From Turbatrix aceti (taxonomy: Eukaryota > Nematoda > Chromadorea > Rhabditida > Panagrolaimidae): a stretch of DNA of 64,000 bases. The notes under the pieces are model-generated. The model was not told the DNA's origin and did not search any database. It saw only the letters and a program-made list of their open reading frames with translations. Below, piece by piece: positions 9,643 through 19,400 of the stretch; within the stretch, counting starts at the first letter, position 1, and each line of letters begins with the position of its first letter. The DNA is taken from assembly GCA_963969345.1 (NCBI GenBank), contig OZ017767.1, positions 2,942,739 to 3,006,738 on the forward strand, in the 5' to 3' direction. Both the position numbers and the translations under genes were made by a program.

Positions 9643-12600
9643 GGCAGAAAGCGGGCATGCAGGAGCTTTCTGCCAAAAGTCCGATGCATGCAATTCTTGA
9701 CGATTCCGATGAGCCGTTCGTAGACTGCGCCTTGCCACGGAGCTCGCTCAATGGTGTGGCTCCACCTGACGCCGTGGAAGGCCGGATCCTGGGTGACGAA
9801 TTCGGCGACCTTGCGGAAAGACAGTGCGTTGTCGCTGAGGACCGTCGATGGGAATCCGAATCTGGTTGAGTGACGGTAGAGAGTCTCGAGTACGTCGGGA
9901 GCACTCATCGTCGGCGTTCTCTGCAGTTGGATCGCCCGGGTGGTCAAACAGGTGATGATGAGAACAACCGTCGACGTCTTGAGGCCGTCCTTGTCAATGA
10001 CGCGAAGTGGACCGAAGAAGTCGACGCCGATGTGCGCGTACGGCCTGGTCAGTTCGGTGCGCTTGGACGGTAGTGGCGGAAACAGCGGCATCTCGTACGG
10101 CCCGGCATGCTGCTGGCGGCACCTGGTGCAGGTTTTCAAGATGCTGCGTACCGTGGCCCTGCCTCGTAGAATCCAGAAGTGCTCTCGGATGGCTGTGAGC
10201 GTCGTAGCCGTTCCGCAGTGGGCTAGCTGCTCGTGCACTTGACGTACGTAGAGGGTCGTCAGATGCGAGTGACGCGGGAGAACAGGGAGTCTTGGACCGT
10301 GCCGGATGCGGTCGTTGAAGTGGACGACACCGTCTGGTCCTTTGATGAGGGCATTGTCGCTGGTCGGGATGACGTCGTAGCGCTGTTGCTCCTGCCGAAT
10401 GAGGAAGCGCTCTGCCTCGTGCCAAGCCTCGCCGTCCCCCAACACTGGGAATTTTAATTGGATTGTCCCCATTCTCGTGACCCATCGGCGACTGTTTTGG
10501 ATTACCATTCTTGTAACCCGAATCAGCCGGCGATAATTACTAAAATTTTCGACCGAAATAAAGGGCTGCGCCTGATTTTGCTGCTGCGCGATTGTACAAG
10601 CCAGCGTCATTGCGTGCACGATTTTGGGCGGCGCGACGTTGGAAAAAATTTTGGGACACTCGCCCGAACGCAACCATGGGGGTCCGTGCCACCACAGTTC
10701 GAGCTTACCCAAACTACGCATGCTGGTACCACGTGTCGGAAGATCCGCCGGATTGTCTTCCGAAGCAACGTGACCGAACGAAAACGCGATCGGCATCGCC
10801 AGCAACTTTTTGACACGGTTTAGAACAAAAAGATCGTGCGATGGTTTCTTAACCCAATCCAGTGCGATGGTGCTATCAGACCACAGACAGATTTCGCGAA
10901 ATTTGGGCCCAGTTTGCTCAATCTCAAGAGCCAACTCCGCCGCCATAACAAGCGCCTGCAGCTCCGCTTTTGGAATGGTCGTAGACCGCGCTTTGAATAC
11001 GCTTTTGGACATGATAAGAGCCGGCGGCTCACCGGTGTCAGGTTTGAAGTACGCGGCCGCGGCAACAAATTCACCAGACGCGTCCGCAAAAACGTGTAAC
11101 TCGCCGCCCCCCTTAGAAATAGCGTAACGTGGAACCGTGACTTCGCCATTGACCAGTTGCACGACGTCTTCCCACGCCTTTGCCAACTCACTACCGAGCG
11201 GCACGCTACGCTCGTGACTGAAGATGCCATGCTGGCGCGCAAAACTTTTGAGCAACGCCGTGACTGGAGTAACGAAACCGATAGGATCAAAAACCGATAA
11301 AATTGCGCTGTGCACCTCCTTGGTGTTTTTGCACCGCTTAGCGTCGATAGCGATGTTTGTGCGAAAAACATCCGTCTTCGCGTCGTAACCTATGCCGAGA
11401 ATCTTCAAACGCGCTTCGTCAGCCGTTTCCTTGATTCCTTCGAGCAAACTACCTTTGTTGCTAAAGAATTCACGAAGATGGAACTTGCCGTCCTCGAAAT
11501 GCAACTGCACTCTACGCCGCCTTTGGTCGAGTAACTCAGGGTCATCGTCCAGAATGAACACGTTATCGACGTACGTGGTGACCATGACGATCTCGTCCGG
11601 ATGGCCTCTCATATGGACGTGCAGCGTGATTCCTAGGAGCGCCGGACTACAATTCATGCCAAAAATGAGTTGTTTGAAACGATAAGCCTGAATATTCCGC
11701 CGGGTTGGTGGAAGATTTGGATCGCGCACCCACAAAAACCGTAAAGCGTCCCTGTCTTTTGGACTCACCGAGATCTGGTGAAACGCTTTTTCAATATCGC
11801 ATGCCACGAAAAATTTGGCTCCCCGAATTTTGAGCAAAATACTGCGCAGCTTTGGCAATAAGTCCGGCCCTTGGTGAATCATGTCGTTGAGACAGTTTCC
11901 TTCTGGAGTCTTGGCCGCGCAGTTGAAGACGATCCTGACCTTTGTTGTGCTGCTGGACGCCTTTACCACCGGATGATGCGGTAGGTAGTGCGTGATTTCG
12001 CCGCCTGAGTGCGGAGGTACCTTCTCAATGATGTTTGCGGCTTCTTGATTCTGGAAGATCTCGTGGTACTGCTGAAGAATGCCCGGGGACTTCTGCATTC
12101 GCCCGTGAGACGATCGGAGTTGTCCCGCTGCAGATCCGAAGTTTGGGTGAATCCTCGGATGCTCGCTCTTCCATGGAATCTTGACTTCGTACCGGCCGTC
12201 AGGAAGTCGAATGGGTTCCTCGAGTTTGACTGGTTGCGCGTCATTGCTCTTGTTGCCGAGATACGCTTGCTCCAGGATGTCGAGCTCGTTGACCGTACCA
12301 GTTGGACGAATGAGACAGAACATGTTGGTCTGAGTCGGGTCGAAGAAATTCGGATGTTCTGGGAGCGTGAACGTGCCGACCGACGTGTGCTGCGTCAATA
12401 ACCCGTTCGCGTCCTTCTCGACTACGCCTTTCATGAGCTTGACCGTGTAGTGGACACTGAGAAGCACGTCGACTTCGACTGCCTTCTTGTAGTGCGCGCT
12501 CTCCTTCTGAGTGACGATTACTGGACTTCCGGTCACTTCCTTGATCGACAACCCTTGGATGTCGATTTCGCCGTCGTCGGTGACAACCTTGAAATTTGCC

Positions 12601-14366
12601 TTCGACGAGTGGAACGAGACTGTTCCGCCTGCCAGTCCGGTGACGACGACTGACTGCGGTTCCTCCGACTTGATATTGAGCTTGCGTAGGGCTGCCTTGG
12701 AGACGTACGTCATGCTTGATGCGGTATCTAGCATTGCTGTCAGCCGGACAACCTTGCCATTCGCGCCGTTCTTGCACCTGATTGTGCCCACGAGGAAACA
12801 GTTGGGTTCGCTGCCGGTGGCGCTCTTCACGATGTGGGTCTGCTGCCGGTTGGCATAGCACATTGCTTCATGATGCGGTCGCTGGCACTTCTTGCACAAG
12901 TAGTTGCAATAGGCCGCCACGTGGTTCTTCTTCAGACACCGGTAACAGAGTCTTTGCTGTTCCATGACCTGGCGACGGTTTGCATGGCTAACCACGACTG
13001 TGCACTGATCTGGCGGATGCCCTTGCTCGCCGCAGAATGAGCACCTGACGGCTTGATTGTCGCCTTCTTGATTCTGGATCGGGACTGACGTGACCGGCTT
13101 CTTGTAGGCTTGGTTATGGGTAAATCCTCGACTGGTACTGGAACTTGGGGGTCTCGACACCTTAGTTTCCTTCTCTGTCTCTTCTGACTCGGCTAAACCT
13201 CTGGCCATGACCAGAACCTTTTCGATGGCCGCCTCGATTGAGTATTGAGCGCCGCCGTGGTTCACGTGCCGTTCGTACGCCAGTTTGTCGACGATGATCT
13301 TGGGCCACTTCGTCTTAACGAGCGCCATCAAGTCGTGCGAATCTTGGTAGGACTTGTCGGCGCGGATGATCATCGAGACTAAGCTGTTGATACGATACGT
13401 AGTCTCTTCGATGGACTCTGCCTTGTCCGTTGCCTGCGGAATTGCCTTGAGTTTCCGCTTCATGCCCTCGACTAGAAGCTCTGGACGTCCGAATGCCTCT
13501 TGCAGCTTCTTCCAGGCTTCCTCGAAGACTTCGCCAATGGTGTCGTATTGGTCGAGGTAGAGAGCCGCTTTGCCTTTGACCGCTTTCTTCAACGCAGACA
13601 TGCGCTCGAGATCGGTCCTTGTCTTGTCGTTCGCGTAGCCTTCCTTGAACGCTGAGTAGAACGACAGCCACTTCTCCGGGGTCCCGTCGAAGTCTGGAAC
13701 GTGCACTCTCGCTTCCCGCTTGGCGATGACGATCTGGGGTCCCTGGTCTCGATGGGATCGTTGCGAACTGCGTGAGCTCTCCGGCGATGACGGAAGAACG
13801 TTGTCGAACTGCTCCCGGGCCTTCTTGTCGATGTCGATCAGCGAATCGACCGGAGTTGATGTCCGAACCTGCTGCCTGACTTGCTGAGGCTGGATCGAAA
13901 GGTTGCCGAGGCCTACGGGTACCTCCGCCGTAAAATAGTTCGTTGGAGGGACACCGGTGGCCATTTGCGTTTGATAGCTGATTCCCGTGGCCATGACAGT
14001 ATTCTGGCCCATGGCGGGTGCTGCCACGGACTGGTTCTGCCCGATTGCTGGGGGAATGTTCTGCGCCATCGTTGCGTCGATAACACCCATGGCGTCGCCA
14101 TAGAAAACGTCAAATCCTTGGGCTGCTCGGAGAAACGGCTCCTCGTCGGCCACGTTCCCCGGATTTTTCTCAATCTTCCCTACCAATTCGTCAAGCGCCT
14201 CCTGAAGCTCCGTGATCCTATGCCTTATGCGCTGCGCGCGATAGTAGAGCTGAGACGGCGATAGTGGATTTATGCCGTTTGCGTGCGCGCCAAGTTCCTG
14301 AAAGGTGCGCTCGACTTCCGCGATGCGGGCTAGCAACCGCGCGATGCGGTCAGCCCTGTTTACCAT
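9624..14366 (-). CDS. BEL/Pao Gag-Pol polyprotein (integrase C-terminus disrupted)
   Basis: A single 1580-codon ORF. In order: an N-terminal coiled gag region; a retro-gag (DUF1759-like) segment around residues 215-340; two cysteine-rich zinc knuckles (CSFCGEQGHPPDQC and CYRCLKKNHVAAYC) near 445-495; an aspartic protease-like region with DTASS; and reverse transcriptase from about residue 790. The RT shows FVACDIEKAFHQI and a YVDN box where YXDD is usual. An RNase H-like region follows with LWSDSTIALDW. The integrase has an HHCC-type zinc region and core with DFFG, SDNA and a GAVYE glutamate, so the DDE residues are present. After the GAVYE region the frame enters an inverted duplication (9491-9642) and stops, so the integrase tail is lost from this ORF. 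Confidence 0.93.
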   Translation of the reverse strand: MVNRADRIARLLARIAEVERTFQELGAHANGINPLSPSQLYYRAQRIRHRITELQEALDELVGKIEKNPGNVADEEPFLRAAQGFDVFYGDAMGVIDATMAQNIPPAIGQNQSVAAPAMGQNTVMATGISYQTQMATGVPPTNYFTAEVPVGLGNLSIQPQQVRQQVRTSTPVDSLIDIDKKAREQFDNVLPSSPESSRSSQRSHRDQGPQIVIAKREARVHVPDFDGTPEKWLSFYSAFKEGYANDKTRTDLERMSALKKAVKGKAALYLDQYDTIGEVFEEAWKKLQEAFGRPELLVEGMKRKLKAIPQATDKAESIEETTYRINSLVSMIIRADKSYQDSHDLMALVKTKWPKIIVDKLAYERHVNHGGAQYSIEAAIEKVLVMARGLAESEETEKETKVSRPPSSSTSRGFTHNQAYKKPVTSVPIQNQEGDNQAVRCSFCGEQGHPPDQCTVVVSHANRRQVMEQQRLCYRCLKKNHVAAYCNYLCKKCQRPHHEAMCYANRQQTHIVKSATGSEPNCFLVGTIRCKNGANGKVVRLTAMLDTASSMTYVSKAALRKLNIKSEEPQSVVVTGLAGGTVSFHSSKANFKVVTDDGEIDIQGLSIKEVTGSPVIVTQKESAHYKKAVEVDVLLSVHYTVKLMKGVVEKDANGLLTQHTSVGTFTLPEHPNFFDPTQTNMFCLIRPTGTVNELDILEQAYLGNKSNDAQPVKLEEPIRLPDGRYEVKIPWKSEHPRIHPNFGSAAGQLRSSHGRMQKSPGILQQYHEIFQNQEAANIIEKVPPHSGGEITHYLPHHPVVKASSSTTKVRIVFNCAAKTPEGNCLNDMIHQGPDLLPKLRSILLKIRGAKFFVACDIEKAFHQISVSPKDRDALRFLWVRDPNLPPTRRNIQAYRFKQLIFGMNCSPALLGITLHVHMRGHPDEIVMVTTYVDNVFILDDDPELLDQRRRRVQLHFEDGKFHLREFFSNKGSLLEGIKETADEARLKILGIGYDAKTDVFRTNIAIDAKRCKNTKEVHSAILSVFDPIGFVTPVTALLKSFARQHGIFSHERSVPLGSELAKAWEDVVQLVNGEVTVPRYAISKGGGELHVFADASGEFVAAAAYFKPDTGEPPALIMSKSVFKARSTTIPKAELQALVMAAELALEIEQTGPKFREICLWSDSTIALDWVKKPSHDLFVLNRVKKLLAMPIAFSFGHVASEDNPADLPTRGTSMRSLGKLELWWHGPPWLRSGECPKIFSNVAPPKIVHAMTLACTIAQQQNQAQPFISVENFSNYRRLIRVTRMVIQNSRRWVTRMGTIQLKFPVLGDGEAWHEAERFLIRQEQQRYDVIPTSDNALIKGPDGVVHFNDRIRHGPRLPVLPRHSHLTTLYVRQVHEQLAHCGTATTLTAIREHFWILRGRATVRSILKTCTRCRQQHAGPYEMPLFPPLPSKRTELTRPYAHIGVDFFGPLRVIDKDGLKTSTVVLIITCLTTRAIQLQRTPTMSAPDVLETLYRHSTRFGFPSTVLSDNALSFRKVAEFVTQDPAFHGVRWSHTIERAPWQGAVYERLIGIVKNCMHRTFGRKLLHARFLPSGMPS

Positions 14367-14376
14367 CGTGGCTGAA
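14367..14376 (-). promoter_or_regulatory. 3' splice acceptor just upstream of the gag-pol ATG
   Basis: On the minus strand a run of T residues is followed by CAG, then CCACG and the gag-pol ATG at 14366. Five bases between acceptor and start codon is the usual arrangement for a spliced-leader addition site, though cis-splicing from a donor in the leader region is also possible. Confidence 0.55.
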
Positions 14377-14859
14377 AAAAAACGTAAAAAACTGACCCCG
14401 CCTGATGCGCTAGTCCAGAATTCACGTACCGTAATCGCGTCTCACAAGAACACGATGCCTAAAAACTAAAACCGTAACCCTGCACTATGCGAAGCGCTGT
14501 TACCCCAAACTGCGTGTTGATGCCGCCGCTCTCAAGCCTGCGTCTATCGAACTCGCGCCAAATGTACCCCGTGTCTCGTCAGACCACGGTTACCCAAAAA
14601 AAACCAAAACACCCGCGCTTGCTTCACAAAGCCCACGCTTGCTGGCCTAAAAACTCGACGCACAAAAGAAACGCCCCTTTTTTGGCCCCAATTTGCCTGT
14701 CCGATGGACCACGAGATAAAAACAACCCAATCAAAACCCAGAAAACTCACCGGGACGGGGCCTGGTTGTCGTCTTGCTCGCCTGCTTCCTGGACCGCCGA
14801 CGGTGTCGCCGCCCTGTTCTGCTCTGCCACGCGTGGGGGGTGCCCGAGAGTATGGATCA

Positions 14860-14877
14860 CTCGGCTCGATTGCACCA
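14860..14877 (-). promoter_or_regulatory. Candidate tRNA primer-binding site
   Basis: Five bases inside the 5' LTR end, the minus strand reads TGGTGCAATCGAGCCGAG. It starts with the TGG expected to pair with a tRNA 3' CCA end. I could not assign the tRNA species. Position and start favour a real primer-binding site. Confidence 0.6.
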
Positions 14878-14882
14878 AAAAG

Positions 14883-15232
14883 TGTGGGAAACACTACCTT
14901 GGCCTTCGGTAATGCTCCCAGTGACCTTGTACCCCGTGAGTCTCCGAGAGATAAGAGAGTGTTTATTCGAAGCCTCAAACTTGGGTAATTAAACCTATTG
15001 GTAAACCAATAGCGCGTTACGCGACAAATAAATAATCAACAAATAAATAAAGAATCATGGGGGCAAAATGGGAGACAAATATGAGGACACAACCAAAAAG
15101 TAGGACGACCAAGAGGCAAGCAGCGAAGTTTCCTAGACTTTCGCTCCGAGAGTCGAAAGCGTGCGCACAGCCGTAACCGATCTTTCGCGGCTGGAGAAAC
15201 AGAACGCGCGCGTTCTCGCAACTTTTGCGACA
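14883..15232 (-). repeat. 5' LTR of the BEL/Pao element (carries SL1)
   Basis: 350 bp. It matches the other LTR closely except one substitution and the segment 14974-14995, where 24 nt are replaced by 22 nt identical to SL1. As the upstream LTR for minus-strand transcription it should contain the element's promoter. Confidence 0.93.
14974..14995 (-). other. SL1: Perfect 22-nt spliced-leader SL1 sequence inside the 5' LTR
   Basis: On the minus strand the 22 bases begin GGTTTAATTA and end AAGTTTGAG. They match the canonical nematode SL1 at every position as I know it. The leader is followed at once by GCTTCG. In the 3' LTR the same GCTTCG is preceded by an AG (TTTCAAG), the expected junction if SL1 had been trans-spliced to this RNA. 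There is no downstream GT donor or snRNA body, so this is not an SL RNA gene. Confidence 0.92.
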
Positions 15233-15237
15233 GTCCT
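15233..15237. repeat. Target-site duplication, right copy (GTCCT)
   Basis: Partner of 8151-8155; together they define the exact insertion boundaries of the BEL/Pao element. Confidence 0.9.
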
Positions 15238-15935
15238 CAGCAATTAGATTTAGAATAGTTTTTTTTTGATTTTTTTTAATCACACATTAAAAAAAACTTT
15301 AAACTGTTCAAAACTACAGTAAAAAATTTTTGTCCAAAACTTTTTTGCCAACCTTTGAGTTTTTTTTATCTTGAACTGACCACCAGAACAGAAAAAAAAC
15401 GTTCGTGCTGTCCCATTAGGTGGTGTGATCGTAGTGATAGCTGCACATAATACCTGGAGTCTTTCAGCTCTCCGCTTCACTTACTGATAAACGCTCGGAG
15501 TGAGCTCAGAGATTATGACAACACCTTTATTTTTTGCAGATCAAATTGAAAAAAACAGTGTAATTTTTTTTTTAATTTTGATATTTTTTTCTTTGATCAG
15601 TTTATCATAATCCATTGCGCCCGACTTTTTACCAATCTCCGGCCAAAGTTCAAAAAAAATGTATTCCCGATCACAGCGAAAAACGTTCTCGTTTTACGCT
15701 GATCACAAAATTCAGACTCACCAACAAATGTTTATATTTATTTTAACCCCTCTGGCCCTGCCAGGTACGGCGAATGGGGTAGGTTCGGGTAGTAATCGAA
15801 GAAACTCGTTTGTAATTCAGTAGTTTGTCAAAAGTGGACAACTTTTTGACTTATGTGGGCGCTGATGAATAAAACAAGCGCGGGCAAAGCACTACTACAC
15901 CTGTCTTCTGTCTGTTCGATGCTCACTAAATTGCT

Positions 15936-16085
15936 CCTGCTCACTGCTCGCTCCTGCTCAGCTCACGAGCGCGAGCGGAGCGAGCGCGAAAAATTGGAGT
16001 GCTCAATGAGCATGAGCAGAGCGAGCATGAAAAATTGAATTGCTCAAAGAGCGCGAGCAGAGCGAGCGCGATAAATTTTTCAAAT
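15936..16085. repeat. GAGC-rich tandem repeat, block A
   Basis: Three imperfect units of about 41 bp, each with a quasi-palindromic core GAGCGCGAGCAGAGCGAGC followed by AAAATTGAATTGCTCAA, preceded by GCTCGCTCCTGCTC. Block B at 16246-16430 repeats the same arrangement in the same direction. Confidence 0.75.
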
Positions 16086-16245
16086 GAGCACTGCTCACTA
16101 TAAATTTAGTGCTACAAATACTAAAATACTGGTAATTTCGACCAAAAACACGATGTTGGGGGTATCTCCAAGGAGTATACGGTCTTTCTTTTCGCTAGGG
16201 ACTGAATTTGTGACTCAAAATTCACTTTTCTTGTGTGAGCCATTT

Positions 16246-16430
16246 TCGCTCATTGCTCGCTCCTGCTCGACTCACGAGTGTGAGCAGAGCAAGAGCAGAG
16301 GATCTGAGAATAAAAGAGCGCGAGCGGAGCGAGCGCGAAAACTTTAGGAACTCAAAGAGCATGAGCAGAGCGAGCACGGAAAGTTGAATTGCTCAAAGAG
16401 CGCGAGCAGAGCGAGCACTGAAAATTGTCA
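16246..16430. repeat. GAGC-rich tandem repeat, block B
   Basis: Second block with the same leader (GCTCGCTCCTGCTC) and three units of the GAGCGCGAGC type, plus one diverged unit. The two blocks are direct repeats separated by about 160 bp of unrelated A/T-richer sequence. Confidence 0.75.
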
Positions 16431-19400
16431 AATTGAACAACTCTGCTAACAATTGGTTGTAAATCTTGCCGATTATGCACTAATCAAGAAACATTTTTTG
16501 TATTTGTTTTCCTTTTAAAAAAGTGAAAAGTATTATTTTAATTTATTTTAAAATTTAATTTAAATAATGTTGTGCTACAAAATGATTAAAAACTCCCAGT
16601 GATAAATATTATTTTGTTTTAAAATTTAATTTTAAAACTTTTATATGGAAACCGCAGTGATAAATATTTAGTTTAAATTAAATTTTAACAATTTGTTCAT
16701 AGTCTATCCACGCCAGTTACATCACCATGTTTTACCCCCCCCCCAAATAATCCACATGACATGATAATAGGTTGCTGTAGTCCCGGCTAAACCGGATTGA
16801 CCCCGGTGACGGTGACGGTGGCGGTGGCGGTGGCGACGTCCTAACAACGCGTGGCGCACTCCTGTTTCTCGCGATATCACGATTAGTCTGTGTACTGCGG
16901 GCTGCCGCCATCGCATCCGACGCTACCTACCGTCACGAAACGTCGAGAACAGGTTATAGGCGCAGGCAGGCAACACGCAGATCCTCAAAATGGTATAGGT
17001 TGTCCAAAAAAGTGAAAGTTCTGTAGCAACATGTTTGGCCCTGACGAGACCTCGTGATTTTGTTTCTACATATATTTTTAATTATTATTACGGTGCGTGT
17101 CGTTTAAGAATACAACACTGGTGACAGTTAAATTTTAAAAACCTGTGCATATTTTCTGTCTTTTGCCTGATTTCCTCAAAGTCCACCAGAGATCTACAGT
17201 ACTCCCAACACCCCCCCAAATCCCATCTTTGGTCACTCACGCAAAATGATAGTCTGTTGACCACCAACACTGTTGAATCGTCAACGAATTATGCATCTAC
17301 GTTTGTACTATATTTTCTCGGAGGCAAGTCATAACAGCGCCGCACCGTCCACCGTCCATCGTCCATCGCCTGCCTGTACAACATGCCCCGCGGGCAAGTG
17401 GTTGGTTGAGTGGCTCGGAGAAGATGGCAGACATGAGTCCCCCTCGCCTTCCAACACGGGATTGTTTATTGCGGAGCAAGCGAAAAGTCGTTTTCCGGAA
17501 TCTGGGACGCGGATGGTTATTGCGCAAGTCTACAGCCACTAACCGGATAGCGGATTGGTTGGGGTTGAGGGGGGGGAGAGAGAAGGGCGAAGGCGAAGGA
17601 GAAGGCGCGATGGATGCGACGCAATGATTCTCAGACTGCCAGTCGGCGATTCTGGCGGCGCGTGAGTGAACAAAAATTATGGTAGAGGGGGTAGCGTGGG
17701 GTGAGAAAAAATCTAGGATTTACAATGGGTATGAACAGTTTTTTTCTATAGTGCAATTTTTGTATTTTAAGGTTTGGCTTTTTTTCTTAAAAATTGAAAA
17801 ATAACTTTCAGTTTATAATTTTTTAATATCGAAATGTTTATCGCAGTTATTTAAAAAAAATAAATTCTGAATTCACACAAAAAAATATTTTTTTTGTTCC
17901 CATGTTGCGTCATAGCCCACCGGTTTGTTCTCCTTTCTCGAAGAAAAATAAAAAAAATATATCATACACCGCCCTTCCCTCAAAAAATCAGGTATTGCCC
18001 TCACAAATGGTTCTCTGGATTCGGTGATCCAGATTTTTTACAATCCCCTTCCGACCCGGGGCAGTTGTTGCGTGTGCGTGGCATCATCACCAACACGACC
18101 GCCGCCATGGACCGCGACGGCTTAACCCCGCTCATCGGGAGAGAAAAACCGGTTGTTGCGCGAGACGACCTCGAGCGCGGGGCGCTCTCTGAGCGTGGAG
18201 TGTCGTCGCATCGCCCTGTTTATCCGGCTTGCCCTCCTCCTCATTGCTCTGACGCGCGCGTTCATTTCTTCCAAATGCGGTACCATCACACATGTATGTA
18301 TTACATTTTCTATCGTGGTTTTGGCAGATGATGCGGTCACTATTTTACAAAAGTTTGTGGAATTGGGCTATTTTGTGGTTGAAATTCTCGCACAGTTTAT
18401 GATTTTTTTTTGGGGGGGGGGGGTAAAGTCATTTGAAGACTGAAATAAATGTATAAATTCGCAATCAGTTTTTTTGTTGCTTTTCTTGCCACGATCACTT
18501 GTTTGGCATATAAATCTGTTGATGTGTATTTTTTTTGAACTGGTTTATCCAGTGCAGTTTTTCACATTTGGAAGTTATCGGTTCGGTGTTCAGTTTATTT
18601 TCTGGCTTCCAAACTGTTTGCCTATTTTCTCGAAACTTTTCACGTTTATTCTGAGCAGTGACCCCCCCCCCCCTTCCCGACCGACCGACCGGATTGTTGT
18701 CTCTCGCAATCACCAATGACCATTGAAAAATATTTATTATTTAATTTTCGACCCTCACACGAAAATAATATTATAATGAAAAATCGAAGAACTCCTCCTC
18801 CCTCCCCGAAAAGCTCACAAAGAGAACACGAGAGAGAGAGAAAAAGAGAGATCCATCAACAGGTGAGCGCGCGCGTGTAGCCACCTGATTTTCTGCAGGG
18901 GTGGAGGATGAGGAGGATGATGCGTCGTCGTCTCACGCCTGCCTCGGGGCGAACGGTGAACGCACGCGGAGAGCGAGCGGTCATCTGCATTCATTATTTG
19001 GAGGGGGGGGGGCTGTTGATGCTCGTTCCCCTGCCATCATCGGGGTCACGTCAAGTGACTTCTTCGACGCGCACACGCTTGGATGACATCGCTTAACCGG
19101 TTTTTCGGGGTGCTGGGATGACCTGGTGGCGACGCAACCATTGACGGACACAGCACGCACAACACGCTCGGTCGACGGTCGACGGTCACTTATCCGGTGC
19201 CGCCGCCGCCGCCGCCGGCCATCAGCCGACGACAACCAATTTTCTATTGCGTTACGATTACGCGAGGGTATTTTTGGGGCTGTCATCAACGGGGAAGATG
19301 AGCAGACAACTTTACCAATTATTTATTTTAAATATACGTGTATACCGAGTTCGACAAACCGGGTATCCCCGGCAAAGCGTGGTACTAGATGGAGGTGGGG

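Larger units (their letters stand above)
8156..15232 (-). mobile_element. BEL/Pao LTR retrotransposon, nearly full length
   Basis: Two direct repeats of 352 bp (8156-8507) and 350 bp (14883-15232) start TGTGGG and end GCGACA on the plus strand, and enclose a long gag-pol ORF on the minus strand. The 5-bp sequence GTCCT flanks both outer ends (8151-8155 and 15233-15237), a target-site duplication of the size typical for this superfamily. The domain order gag, CCHC, protease, RT, RNase H, integrase fits BEL/Pao. The RNA therefore starts in the right-hand LTR. Apart from one substitution and one replaced segment the LTRs are identical, which implies a fairly recent insertion. The integrase 3' part is rearranged, so this copy is probably defective. 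Confidence 0.95.

Noticed and set aside
9482..9904. Minus-strand ORF of 140 codons with Ser/Arg-rich product
   Set aside because: It lies in the wrong frame across the rearranged integrase and changes sense at the inverted arm; a shadow of the BEL/Pao rearrangement.
14974..14995. An SL1 RNA gene
   Set aside because: The 22-nt leader is not followed by a GT donor or an SL RNA body, and it lies at a homologous position between two LTRs.
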